NCBI RefSeq assembly: GCF_018294505.1
Contig: NC_057800.1
Location: 472,676,582 to 472,740,581 of the forward strand
DNA length: 64,000 bases
Source of the DNA: Triticum aestivum
Lineage: Eukaryota > Streptophyta > Magnoliopsida > Poales > Poaceae
Direction: 5' to 3'
In this document: piece by piece, positions 33,308 to 44,330 of the stretch
How the letters are laid out: each line of letters begins with the position of its first letter
Position numbering within the stretch: the stretch's first letter is position 1
Program-made: the position numbers and the translations under genes
Notes under the pieces: generated by a model
Told to the model about the DNA's origin: nothing
Databases searched by the model: none
What the model saw: only the letters and a program-made list of their open reading frames with translations

Positions 33308-35546
33308 CTTTGGTATCCGAGGTATCTGGATTCCTCGATGTGTTGTTGCTGCGAGCCAGCCAGCTGTCCTCGCCCGCGCAAAAGCGGGTCAAGAGTGTCG
33401 TGAGGGCTGCCATAGATTTCGGCTTCTCCTGGCCGAAGTAGCGGGCGAGCCACTCGTCGCGGATGTTATGCTTGAATGTCGCTAGGGCCTCTGCATCCAG
33501 ACAATCTACAATTTGTTTTTTCTTAGTCAGGAACCGTGTCCAGAATTGTCTAGCCGATTCCCCTGGCTGCTGGGTTATGTGGCTCAAGTCATCAGCATCC
33601 GGTGGCCGCACATAAGTGCCCTGGAAGTTGTCAAGAAATGCATCTTCTAGATCCTCCCAACTGCCAACGGAATCTACTGGCAAGCTATTTAGCCAATGCC
33701 GAGCTAGTCCTTTGAGTTTTAGTGGGAGGTACTTGATGGCATGTAGATCATCACCGCGAGCCATGTGGATGTGGAGGAAATCCTCAATCCATACAGCGGG
33801 ATCTGTTGTGCCATCGTATGATTCGATATTTACGGGTTTGAAACCCTCCGGGAATTCATGATTCATAACTTCATCAGTGAAGCATAGGGGGTGTGCGGCA
33901 CCTCTGTGCCGGGCTATATCCCGACATAGTTCGTATGAGTCTTGTCTGCTGTATTTGGCCCGGCCGGATTTGCTCTTGGTGTATCCGACGTGACGATCAT
34001 CATCCCGTGTGGGCGCACGTGCCCGTATCCTGTATATTGACCTTGCGATTTTTGCCTTACTGTCCAAGATGTCTCGCAGGTCCTCTGTGTTGCCCCGGGC
34101 CTTAGTATTTTTGACTGAGTGGCGACGGGGTGCGGTCTGAACTTTAGGATGAAACGCCTCTCTGGCCCGGCCGCGTAGTGGTCGGTCAGCCGCATCGTAC
34201 ACTGGTGAATGAGGTTTCAATGCTTCCTCCTCGAGGTGAGGTAGCAACCCGCGCTTTGGGTAACTCTTGGAAGGGCGCTCGAGTTCATGCTCCTTGGTCG
34301 CAAGGACTTCGGTCCACCTGTCTGCTAGCAAGTCCTGATCAGCTTGAAGCTGTTGCTTTTTCTTCTTTAGGCTATTTGCCGTGGCCATAAGCCGGCGCTT
34401 GAAGCGCTCTTGCTCGACGGGGTCCTCAGGCATGATGAACTCCTCGTCGCCGAGGCTCGCCTCATCTTCGGAGAGAGGCATGTAATTGTCCTCCTCCGGT
34501 TCTCCATCTGCTGCCTTCTCTGGAGGGCTAGCTTGTTCGTCCTCTAGCTCTACACCATGCTGGAGGGGATTGTTGTTGTCTTCGGCGCTATCCGGAGTGT
34601 TATTATCTCCTGTGCCGGTATCACTGCTCTTGCTGTGGCGGGACTTAGAGCGGCGCCGCTGACGTCTGCGCTTGGGTTGCTTCTTGGAGGGGTCGTCCTC
34701 CGCTATCTCGTCGCCATTGGCTTCTTTGGGGGTGTCCACCATGTATATATCATATGATGAGGTGGCGGTCCAGTGCCCTGAGGGCGGTGGATCCTGTTCG
34801 TCTCCGGCTTTGTCATCCATACCGTCGAAGTCTTCGGAGTCGAAGTCAAGCATGTCGGTTAAGTCGTTGACAGTGGATACTAAGTGGGTGGTGGGTGGGC
34901 AGCGAATTTCTTCATCGTCCGCATCCCATTCTAGCGGGACATAGTTCGGCCAGGGTTCTCCTGACAGGGAGAGAGACCTTAATGAATTTAGCACATCTCC
35001 AACAGGTGAGTGCCAAAAGATATCCGCAGAGGTGAACCCCATGATCGGTGCCCAATCGGACTCGACGGGCACGGATGTGAGCGGCTCAAAGTCCGTGGCC
35101 GGAGATGAATCCAGTGGTTCGGCGACACGGCTCTCGTAAGGGGTGAAGTCAGTATCCGGCTCTATCACCACTGAGAGTGCGGCCTCCATGGTGGGGTCCA
35201 TCCCTCCGCTCTCATATGGCACGACTTGCTTCAGATTGACGGATGGAGTAGTTGCGGATGTGATCTCCCGAATATTGTCCGACGATAGAGTTACGTCATG
35301 CTCGTCCCGACTTTGCGGCGCGTCCGACATGGGCTCGAATCCGTCGAAGATCAAGTCTCTGCGGATGTCGGCCGTGTAGTTCAAGTTTCCAAATTTGACC
35401 TGATGGCCAGGGGCGTAGCTCTCGATCTGCTCTAGATGGCCAAGTGAATTGGCCCGCAGTGCAAAGCCACCGAATATGAAGATCTGTCCGGGGAGGAAAG
35501 CCTCACCCTGGACCGCATCACTAGAGATGATCGAAGGAACCATCAA
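33231..35546 (-). CDS. gag: gag, Fatima-like 1 (771 codons, intact frame)
   Basis: The longest uninterrupted frame of the window. The start MMVPSIISSDAV lies 45 bases inside the LTR. The N-terminal 300 residues are acidic and low in known domains. A basic stretch (KKQPKRRRQRRRSK) lies near residue 300, followed by a Glu-rich segment and a charged helix (ERFKRRLMATANSLKKKK). The Retrotrans_gag core falls around residues 585-715, with YDGTTDPAVWIEDF, AIKYLPLKLKGLARHWLNSL and GESARQFWTRF. It ends in a Lys/Arg-rich tail. Gag forms the particle and packages RNA. An intact gag beside missing RT and integrase fits a non-autonomous element. Confidence 0.85.
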   Translation of the reverse strand: MMVPSIISSDAVQGEAFLPGQIFIFGGFALRANSLGHLEQIESYAPGHQVKFGNLNYTADIRRDLIFDGFEPMSDAPQSRDEHDVTLSSDNIREITSATTPSVNLKQVVPYESGGMDPTMEAALSVVIEPDTDFTPYESRVAEPLDSSPATDFEPLTSVPVESDWAPIMGFTSADIFWHSPVGDVLNSLRSLSLSGEPWPNYVPLEWDADDEEIRCPPTTHLVSTVNDLTDMLDFDSEDFDGMDDKAGDEQDPPPSGHWTATSSYDIYMVDTPKEANGDEIAEDDPSKKQPKRRRQRRRSKSRHSKSSDTGTGDNNTPDSAEDNNNPLQHGVELEDEQASPPEKAADGEPEEDNYMPLSEDEASLGDEEFIMPEDPVEQERFKRRLMATANSLKKKKQQLQADQDLLADRWTEVLATKEHELERPSKSYPKRGLLPHLEEEALKPHSPVYDAADRPLRGRAREAFHPKVQTAPRRHSVKNTKARGNTEDLRDILDSKAKIARSIYRIRARAPTRDDDRHVGYTKSKSGRAKYSRQDSYELCRDIARHRGAAHPLCFTDEVMNHEFPEGFKPVNIESYDGTTDPAVWIEDFLHIHMARGDDLHAIKYLPLKLKGLARHWLNSLPVDSVGSWEDLEDAFLDNFQGTYVRPPDADDLSHITQQPGESARQFWTRFLTKKKQIVDCLDAEALATFKHNIRDEWLARYFGQEKPKSMAALTTLLTRFCAGEDSWLARSNNTSRNPDTSDTKDVNGRQRRNRPKCRNNGKKRRRYIS

Positions 35547-35590
35547 GCCTTATGGTGACGACACAGTGGAACTCTCAATGAAAGCACCAA

Positions 35591-36062
35591 TGTCGGTGTC
35601 AAAACCGGCGGATCTCGGGTAGGGGGTCCCGAACTGTGCGTCTAAGGCAGATGGTAACAGGAGGCAGGGGACACGATGTTTACGCAGGTTCGGGCCCTCT
35701 TGATGGAGGTAATACCCTACGTCCTGCTTGATTTTTCTTGATAATATGAGTATTACAAGAGTTGATCTACCACGAGATCAAAGAGGCTAAACCCTAGAAG
35801 CTAGCCTATGGTATGATTGTATGTTGTCCTATGGACTAAAACCCCCCAGTTTATATATACACCGGAGGGGGCTAGGGTTACACAAGGTCGGTTACAAAGG
35901 AGGAGATATACATATCCGTATTGCCTATCTTGCCTTCCATGCCAAGTAGAGTCCCATTCGGACACAGGACAAAGTCTTCAATCTTGTATCTTCATAGTCC
36001 AACAGTCTGGCCAAAGGATATAGTCCGGCTGTCCGGAGACCACCTAATCCAGGACTCCCTCA
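35591..36062 (-). repeat. LTR (5' LTR in element orientation), Fatima-like 1
   Basis: It opens TGTCGGTGTC on the plus strand and ends GGACTCCCTCA. About 20 differences from the partner LTR at 25405-25876 by eye, mostly transitions. Confidence 0.93.
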
Positions 36063-36067
36063 CCACC

Positions 36068-36800
36068 TTTCAGCGTTGTGGTGAAGACAGAGAAGCGCGA
36101 CACCCTCTTGGAAGATCTCAAGGAAACTTTTGAAAATTTGCGCCGGTTTCAGATCAAGCTCAACCCGAAGAACTGCGTCTTTGGGGTACCAGCCGGCCAA
36201 CTCCTTGGCTTCCTGGTCTCAGAACGCGGCATTGAGTGCAACCCCATGAAGATCAAGGCCATTGAGAGAATGGAGAATCCCACCCGACTACGAGACATTC
36301 AGAAGTTCACCGGCTGCATGGCATCCATCAGCCGCTTCATCAGTCGGCTGGGTGAGAAGGCTCTTCCTCTGTACCAACTCATGAAGAAAACCACTCACTT
36401 CGAGTGGAACGACAAGGCGGATGAGGCCTTTCTCCAGTTGAAGAAGATGCTAACTACCCCGCCTGTCCTGGCGGTACCGGCTGCGAAAGAGCCCATGTAC
36501 CTCTACATCGCCGTCACTAGCCGGGTGGTCAGCACTGTCATAGTAGTGGAGCGCCCAGAGGCCAGCAGGGCACAACCGATCCAGAGGCCTGTGTATTACT
36601 TGAGTGAGGTGCTTTCCACCTCAAAGCAGAACTACCCCCACTACTAAAAGATGTGCTACGACGTGCACTTTGCCGCCAAGAAGCTGAAGCCCTACTTTCA
36701 AGAGCACCCCATCACGGTTGTCTGCACTGCTCCACTTGCCGAGATCATAGGCAGCAGAGATGCGTCTGGCCGGGTGGCCAAATTGGCCATCGAGTTGCCC
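36068..36800 (+). pseudogene. pol: RT end and gypsy-type RNase H, element B
   Basis: Resumes with FQRC, then directly VVKTEKRDTLLEDLKETF. The residues expected between, including the catalytic YVDD motif, are missing, so a deletion of roughly 20 codons lies here. Further on: LNPKNCVFGVPAGQLLGFLVS, FTGCMASISRFISRLGEK and then RNase H-like RPVYYLSEVLSTSKQNYPHY. After a stop at 36645 come KMCYDVHFAAKKLKPYFQ and a frame change near 36797. Confidence 0.85.
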
Positions 36801-37138
36801 CCTACGCCATCTTCTACCAGTTGCACACCGCCATCAAGTGCCAAGCACTGGCAGACTTCCTCGTCGACTGGGCCGAGACCCAGTACCTCCCGCTTGCTCC
36901 AGACTCCACCCATTGGCGGATGCACTTTGATGGCTCAAAAATGCACACCGGCTTGGGATCCGGCGTTGTCCTCACCTCTCCCAAAGGCGACAAGCTCAGA
37001 TACACTCTGCAAATTCACTTTGCTACCTCCAACAACGTGGCCGAGTATGAGGCGCTCGTACACGGCCTCCGGCTGGCCAAAGAGATCGGCATTCGTCGGA
37101 TCCTGTGCTACGGCGACTGTGACCTGGTGGTCCAATAG
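36801..37138 (+). pseudogene. pol: Second RNase H domain (archaeal-like aRNH), element B
   Basis: Reads AIKCQALADFLVDWAE, MHFDGSKMHTGLGSGVVL, NNVAEYEALVHGLRLAKEIG and CYGDCDLVVQ. D in DGSK, E in AEYEAL and D in GDCD are the catalytic acids of this RNase H type. A second RNase H after the gypsy one is known for the Tat lineage. It would remove the RNA strand of hybrids. A TAG stop at 37136 ends it. Confidence 0.78.
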
Positions 37139-37171
37139 TCGTCTGGGGACTGGGACGCCAAGGATACAAAT

Positions 37172-38012
37172 ATGGCAAGTTACCGCTTCCTCATTCAGCA
37201 ACTCAGCGGATATTTTGAGGGGTGCGAGTTCCTTCACGAGCCACAGAACAAAAATGATCCAGCTGATGCCCTGGCATGGATCTGCTCCACCCATCAAGCA
37301 ATACCAGTCGGCGTCTCCCTTCAATGCCTCCGCAAGCCGTCAATCAAGCCTTCTGCAGAATCCGAGTCTATCTTCATGCCGGCTGTTCCCGAAGCAGTCG
37401 GATCCGACTCAAGAGCTTCAGTAGCCGACCCAGGGACTTCACAGCCCGGCCCGGGGGCTGCGGCAACCAGCTCGGGGACTTCACCAAATGGCTCAGAAAT
37501 TGCAGCAGCCGCACCCGGCCCGAGGACTTCACAGCTCGTCCCGGGGGCTGCCGCAGTCGGCCCGGAGACTTCAACAACACAGCAAGTGGCGGCCGGCCCC
37601 GGCCTGCCACCTCCCAACCCAACCACCCTAGTACAAGTGGTTGTAGTGACAGCAGAAGAAATTCAAGCACCATCATGGGCACAACCCATCCTCAAGTTTC
37701 TCGTGACCAGAGAACTGCCGGCTGACGAGATCTCAGCCGACAAGTGCAGCACTGAGTGGGAGCCTACACAATAGTAAACAGAGAGCTTGTTAGGCACAAC
37801 ATGACCAGAGTCTTCCAATGCTGCGTAGAACTAGAGAAGTGTCAAGCAATCCTCAAAGATATCCACCAAGGCGAGTGTGGCCACCATGCGGCCTCCAGAT
37901 CCCTTGTCACCAAGGCTTTCCACCATGGTTTCTTCTAGCGATTGATTTGGAAGATGCCAAGGAGTTGGTCAAGCATTGCAAAGGGTGCCAAAAGTTCAGC
38001 TCCAAGCAACAT
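37172..38012 (+). pseudogene. pol: Spacer and integrase zinc-binding region, element B
   Basis: The first part is the RNase H tail (SYRFLIQQLSGYFEGCEF, NDPADALAWI). Next comes a Pro/Ala/Gly/Ser-rich stretch (37400-37625) with repeats like PGPGAAATSSGTS. From 37660 there is folded-looking sequence, then the HHCC-type part: GECGHHAASRSLVTKAFHHGFF and CKGCQKFSSKQH, the last in a shifted frame. Stops at 37774 and 37936 break it. The sequence is cut at 38012 and resumes at 49516. Confidence 0.75.
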
Positions 38013-39566
38013 TGCTACCTCTTGAGCATGCGTTGGTTTTCCCTTGAAGAGGAAAGGGTGATGCAGCAAAGCAGCGTAAGTATTTCCCTCAGTTTTTGAG
38101 AACCAAGGTATCAATCAAGTAGGAGACCATGCGCGAGTCACCTCGTACCTACACAAACAAATACGAACCTCACAACCAACGCGATAAAGGGGTTGTCAAT
38201 CCCTTCACGACCACTTGCAAGAGTGAGATTTGATAGAGATAATAATAATAAGATAAATATTTTTGGTATTTTTATGATATAAATTGAAAGTAAAGATTGC
38301 AAAATAAAATAGATTGGAAACTTGTATGATGGAAAATAGACCCAGGGGCCATAGGTTTCACTAGTGGCTTCTCTCAAGATAGCATAAGTATTACGGTGGC
38401 TGAACAAATTACTGTCGAGAATTGATAGAATTGAGCATAGTTATGAGAATATCTAGGTATGATCATGTATATAGGCATCATGTCCATGACAAGTACACCG
38501 ACTCCTGCCTGCATCTACTACTATTACTCCACACATCGACCGCTATCCAGCATGCATCTAGAGTATTAAGTTCATAAGAATGGAGTAACGCTTTAAGCAA
38601 GATGACATGATGTAGAGGGATAAACTCATGCAATATGATATAAACCCCATCTTTTTATCCTTGATGGCAACAATAAAATACGTGTCATTTCCCCTACTAT
38701 CACTAGGATCGAGCACCGCAAGATTGAACCCAAAGCTAAGCACTTCTCCCATCGCAAGAAAGATCAATCTAGAAGGCCAAACCAAACTGATAATTCGAAG
38801 AGACTTGCAAAGGTAACCAATCATACATAAAATAATTCAGAGAAGATTCAAATATTGTTCATAGATAGTCTTGATCATAAACCCACAATTCATCGGATCT
38901 CGACAAACACACCGCAAAAGAAGATTACATTGAATAGATCTCCAAGAGAATCAAGGAGAACTTTGTATTGAGATCCAAAGAGAGAGAAGAAGCAATCTAG
39001 CTAATAACTATGGACCTGAAGGTCTGAGGTAAACTACTCACACATCATCGGAGAGGCCATGGAGTTGATGTAGAGGCCCTCCGTGATCAATGCCCCCTCC
39101 GGCGGAGCTCCGGAAAAGGCCCCAAGATGGGATCTGTTGGGTATAGAAGGTTGAGGTGGTGGAAATAGGGTTCCGTGGTGCTCCTTGATGTTTTCAGGGT
39201 ACGTAGGTATATATAGGAGGAAGAAGTAGGTCGGTGGAGCCACGAGGGGCCCACGAGGGGGAGGGCGCGCCCCCTGCCTCATGGCCTCCTCGTTGGTTGC
39301 TTGACGTCCACTCCAAGTCCTCTGGATCACGTTTGTTCCCAAAATCACGCTCCCGAAGGTTTCATTCCGTTTGGACTCCGTTTGATATTCCTTTTCTGCG
39401 AAACACTGAAATAGGCAAAAAAACAACAATTTGGGCTGGGCCTCCGGTTAATAGGTTAGTCCCAAAAATAATATAGAAGTGTATAAATAAGCCCATTAAA
39501 CATCCAAAACAGAATATATAATAGCATGGAACAATAAAAAATTATAGATACATTGGAGACGTATCA
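38013..39566 (-). repeat. 3' LTR (element orientation), WHAM-like
   Basis: 1554 bp from TGCTACCTCTTGAGC to GACGTATCA on the plus strand. The minus strand starts TGATACGTCTCC and has a TATATATA-type box (TATATATAGG on the plus strand near 39210). Confidence 0.92.
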
Positions 39567-39582
39567 AGCATCCCCAAGCTTA
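39567..39582 (-). other. Polypurine tract of WHAM-like element
   Basis: On the minus strand TAAGCTTGGGGATGCT lies immediately before the LTR start. Near copies of the same motif occur at 44708-44725 and 44764-44781. Confidence 0.75.
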
Positions 39583-41285
39583 ATTCCTGCTCCTCCTCGA
39601 GTAGGTAAATCATAAAAACAGAATTTGATGAGGAATGCTTTCTAGAATATTCTTCAATGTATTTTTCTCTATTGTGGCATGAATGTTCAGATCCGAAAGA
39701 TTTAAGATAAAATTTTTTGTTGACATAAAAATAGTAATACTCCAAGTATGCTAATCAAGCAATTATGTCTTATCAAAATACCATAGCCAAAGAAAACTTG
39801 TCCCTACAAAGTCATATAGTTTGGCCATGTTTCATTTTCTTCACACAAAATGATCTCATCATGCACAACCCCGATGACAAGCCAAGCAATTGTTTCATAC
39901 TTAGCCTTTTCAAACTCTTTCAACTTTTATGCAATATATGAGTGCGAGCCATGGACATAGCACTATGGGTGGAATAGAATATGATGGTTGAGGTTGTGTG
40001 AGAAGGCAAAAAGGGAGAAAGTCTCACATTGACACGGCTAATCAATGGGCTATGGAGATGCCCACCGATTGATGTCAATGCAAGGAGTAGGGATTGCCAT
40101 GCAACAACTGCACTATAGCTATAAATATATGAAAGCTCATGAAAGAAACTAAGTGGGTGTGCATCCAACTCGCTTTCTCACGAAGACCTAGGGCATTTGA
40201 GGAAGCCCATCATTGGAATATACAAGCCAAGTTCTATAATGAAAAATTCCCACTAGTATATGAAAGTGACAAAATAAGAGACTCTCTATCATGAAGATCA
40301 TGGTGCTACTTTGAAGCACAAATGTGGAAAAATGATAGTAATATTGTCCCTTCTCTCTTTTTCTCTCGTTCTTTATTTTTATTTGGTCCTTTTTTTGGCC
40401 TCTTTTCTCTTCTTTTTTTTCATCCAGAGTCTCATCCCGACTTGTGGGGGAATCATAGTCTCCACCACCCTTTCCTCACTAGGACAATGCTCTAATAATG
40501 ATGATCATCACACTTCTTTTTACTTACAACTCAAGAATTACAACTCAATACTTATAACTAAATATGAATCTATGTGAATGCCTCCGGCGGTGTATCGGGA
40601 TATGCAATGAGTCAAGAGTGACATGTATGAAAAAATATGAACGGTGGCTTTGCCACAAATACGATGTCAACTACATGATCATGCATGGCAATATGACAAT
40701 GATGATGAGTGTCATAATAAATGGAATGGTGGAAAGTTGCATGGCAATATATCTCAAAATGGCTATGGAAATGCCATAATAGGTAGGTATGGTGGCTGTT
40801 TTGAGGAAGATATAAGGAGGCCTATGTGTGATAGAGCATATCATATCACGGGGTTTGGATGCACCGGCGAAGTTTGCACCAACTCTCAAGATGAGAAAGG
40901 GCAATGCACGGTACCGAAGAGGCTAGCAATGATGGAAGGGTGAGAGTCATATAATCATGGAGTCAACATTAGTCATAAAGAACTCACATACTTATTGCAA
41001 AAATCTACAAGTCATCAAAACCAAGCACTACGTGCATGCTCCTAGGGGGATGATTGGTAGGAAAAGACCATCGTTTGTCCCCGACCGCCACTCATAAGGA
41101 AAGCTATCAAAGAACACCCCATGCTTCAAATTTGTCACATAACATTTACCATATGTGCATGCTATGGGACTTGCCAACTTCAACACAAGTATTCATCAAT
41201 TTCACAATTACTCAACTAGAACACCTCTAATATTACCACCTTTATATCTCAAAACAATCTATCAAGCATCCAACTTCTCTTAGCA
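39583..41285. other. Noncoding internal DNA of WHAM-like element, LTR-proximal
   Basis: AT-rich sequence with no recognisable protein on either strand. It has the character of the long untranslated tail of these elements. It is interrupted by a Helitron from 41286. I see nothing else in it. Confidence 0.6.
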
Positions 41286-41591
41286 TCTATTATATAATTA
41301 AGACAAGAGTCAAAAAAGACACGACATGCATCCACATATATTAAATTTTCACGGCCATTAATTCTTAGATATAAATGGTTGAGATTTAAAGATATAACAT
41401 TACTACATACAAAAAATTGTGTCGGGATATATTGTGTTGCACATGTCAGGTTTGTCACGTATACGTTCCTACGTAAAAGAAATAGATACGCAGGTTGAAG
41501 GAAAGAGATTAGCCTGTTCAAGGAGCTATCCGGACTCACCCTCCATAAGAAAAAAAAATAAAAGCAAAAGAGACCGGTTCAAAGATCTAAC

Positions 41592-41751
41592 GACATGTAT
41601 TGCATCAGCTCCTCTACCCATCTCTTAACCCACACATCGCAGAGATGCCCAGTCGGCGGCTAGGTTTCCAAGACATATATTGCATCAGCTCCTCTACCCA
41701 TCGCTTAACCCACACATCACAGAGATGCCCGACCGGTGGCTAGGTTTCCAA
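41592..41751 (+). repeat. 80-bp tandem duplication in Helitron 1
   Basis: Two units (41592-41671 and 41672-41751) begin GACATGTATTGCATCAGC and GACATATATTGCATCAGC. Both end TAGGTTTCCAA, with few substitutions between them. Confidence 0.9.
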
Positions 41752-41885
41752 TTTGTTGGCGCTGCATACCCCGCGCACTGCACAGAAGCCCGACGGCTAG
41801 GGTTATCAATTAGCTGTCGCTGTACAATTAGTGGCTTACACACGCAGTTGTCAAAAACAAACACCAAGTACAACCAGGTGTGGTG

Positions 41886-42185
41886 CCAGCGAAGGTGGTG
41901 GCGACCATCAAGTACCGCACCATGGATCACTACATGGGCCGCTCCCTCCTCAAGACCCTACACACCAGCGACAACACGGCCGGCAAGACTAGGCACATGT
42001 TCTTCAGCACCGAAGGTCCACATCATGGAGTGGGGTGAATCTCGGAGACTAGATTCATGGCGATGGATGTCTTGGCAGGGAGGCGCAATCGATCGGGTTG
42101 TGGATGGCTTGGAGAAGAATGGGAGGCCGCACAAGCTGTGGCTCCACACCATCGCGAGCAGTAGTTGGTGCACTTCGTGGACGGC
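41886..42185 (+). pseudogene. Captured exon-like fragment with grass GC3 codon use
   Basis: From 41886 one frame reads PAKVVATIKYRTMDHYMG, then SLLKTLHTSDNTAGKTRH, to a stop at 42038. Nearly all codons end in G or C, typical of a grass gene and unlike the surrounding AT-rich DNA. A second frame from about 42070 reads GAIDRVVDGLEKNGRPHKLW. I do not recognise the family. It is likely a host gene fragment carried by the Helitron, broken by frameshift and lacking a start. Confidence 0.4.
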
Positions 42186-42465
42186 AAGGCTAGGCCACCA
42201 GCTCTCAATCGGCTTTCTCTGCGGCCATTTTCTTCATATCGGTAACGTCCCTCCACCCCGTGCCTTGCACTGTCCCCACTCATAGTACCACTGCCTCCAG
42301 ACGATGATGCATGCATGGAACCACTGTCCCTACGGCTACAACGTCTACACATAACATTGATAATTCCATAGCCGCCAACTGGGCCACCATGACTCATCTT
42401 TGGCTCATCTATTCTCCCATTTGTTCATCTTCTGCGTACCTAAATTTAGTGGTTTCTAGAGACTT

Positions 42466-43680
42466 AGATATTCAAGGGCATTCGCAACAGCCAAATTATG
42501 TGCAAATGAACAGACGAGCAGGGGATACTTCTGTGGCATAGGGGCTTTACCTTGCTGCTAGCAAGTTCAGTGTGTACTGACCTATTCCAGGGAAGCTAAT
42601 TTGATCACCAAGCTAACACGCACGTGACAATCGATCGACTCTCAAAACAAGAAAAATGAAGCATGTCTGTTCTTAGGTTTGTTCATGTTCTGCATACCTC
42701 AAATTTAGTGGCTGCTAAATTTAATGGGTGCAGATTGTTGGGTTCTGGATCGATGTGCTTTAAGTTATAGACTATGATGTGCCTATGTAAATAAAATTTA
42801 GATTGGACAGCACATGAATAACCCAAAACCTTTAGGGTCCTTCATTATTATAATAATTGTTTTTGTCATTTGATTTTGCAGCACGACATTGGCATAGCTA
42901 CCTCTACTCCGACTGGATTTATGTACCAAGTTTAATCTTATTTTCAGATCAATAAAAACATTATTTGCCTATTCATTATAAAATAAACGAGTCAGTGTGT
43001 ATCAAAGAAAATATTTGGTGGGGTTGTACAATTAATCCCTGGTGTACCATGTATTGCAAATACAATTCATTTTGTTTCAAACAAGATGATGTTCGTTTGA
43101 GCTACTAATACATGAACATTGCAGCACATACAGGACGAACTCCCCAATTATGAGCAAACTTTTGTAAGTTTCCAATTCAATAACTTTTTGATTGACCAAC
43201 TCATATGACATGTACTTCTTTTAAATAACTGTACCATTTAATTATTTGAACAGTTGTGCGCACTTACATCATCAGGTAAACATTGAATCAAACTGACCAT
43301 TGCAAAATCACTTAAAATAGTCCAGAGTATATCTAACAAAAATACTTACTACTGAAGGGCTTCCGAATGGCACGGGGCTGCACATTGGCGAGGCGGCGAT
43401 GTTGCCGCGAGCATGGCAGCTGGCAGCCTCGCCGCTACATGACGTGGTAGTACATCCTTCACACAGGCAGGATCCATCATAGCATCTCTGACAGGTAAGA
43501 TATTCAGTTGCATGCGCAGCAGCCAAAGTATGTGCAAACAGAGAGACGCCAAAGAGAGATTTCTGTGGCATAGGGGCTTGAGACCGCTGCTAGCAAATTT
43601 AGTACTTCAGTGTGTACTGTTCTACTCTAGGGAAGTGAGTTTGATTACCAATCTCACATCTACGTGACAATCAATCATCT
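42466..43680 (+). repeat. Direct repeat pair of about 180 bp inside Helitron 1
   Basis: Copy 1 (42466-42645) and copy 2 (43498-43680) share AGATATTCA, CTGTGGCATAGGGGCTT, GCTGCTAGCAA, CAGTGTGTACTG and ACGTGACAATC, with divergence between. The space between is AT-rich without a recognisable gene. A shorter pair (TTGTTCAT near 42421 and 42679) repeats TACCT..AAATTTAGTGG. Confidence 0.8.
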
Positions 43681-44330
43681 TTTGAAAGATATATATTCTA
43701 GAAATATTATACTTATTTCTTAAAGTGGAACTATCTGTCCAATATAAGTGATGAAAGCCGCTAATACAATTTTGAGAAAAATAAAATAAACATGCAAGAG
43801 GATACATGCAAGGGTAAAAATAGATAAAACCCGCCAAGATTTGTGAACTTTTCATCATTACAGCCTATCTGTATCAAATACATACATATTTCAAAATTTA
43901 GCAGGTGCGGTTATTATATTTTTTCTCGATGAACACACACAAAATTATATACTAGATAGTAATGTTAGATATTACATTTTGTTGGGCTGTTTTTTGTAAA
44001 ATGGATTAAAGACAGACAACCTTATATAGCTTGGAAGGACATGAGCTTACCACAATAATATGTTTTATGTTCTTGGGTACGAAATCTGTTGCTAACAACT
44101 CCACACACAGGATGAAACAAATTTAAATGAGTTCACTAATATTTCCTCATTATATAAATATTGGCTATAATTGTTTTTCAAAATTGAGTTTCTGTGTATA
44201 TTGTGCATTCTCAATATATTTATGCAATTTTGCAAGTCTACATAAGATTCTATTGCAATATCTCAATGCTAATTTAGATTTAAAACACATAGGAAATCTA
44301 GCCGCGCAAAAGCGCGGGTCACCCCGCTAG

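Larger units (their letters stand above)
25405..36062 (-). mobile_element. Fatima-like Ty3/gypsy element 1, lacking RT and integrase, with antisense gene
   Basis: Two 472-bp LTRs (25405-25876 and 35591-36062) are flanked by CCACC at 25400-25404 and 36063-36067. On the minus strand the order is LTR, gag, protease, a short remainder and then the region carrying a plus-strand gene. RT, RNase H and integrase are absent, so it needs enzymes from another copy. My visual alignment shows about 20 differences between the LTRs. A 1.56-kb solo LTR lies within. The family name is from memory. Confidence 0.92.
41286..44330 (+). mobile_element. Helitron 1 (about 3.05 kb) with captured sequence
   Basis: The 3' end shows the Helitron hallmarks: a hairpin CCGCGC-AAAA-GCGCGG at 44302-44317, thirteen bases, then CTAG at 44327-44330 followed by T. 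The 5' end is placed at TCTATTATATAATTAAG, preceded by A, which is less certain. No Rep/helicase is encoded, so it is non-autonomous. The interior has captured-looking segments and repeats. The flanking sequence is WHAM-like internal DNA on both sides. Confidence 0.78.

Noticed and set aside
33893..35379. Plus-strand frames opposite the Fatima-like gag
   Set aside because: Shadows of the intact 771-codon minus-strand gag.
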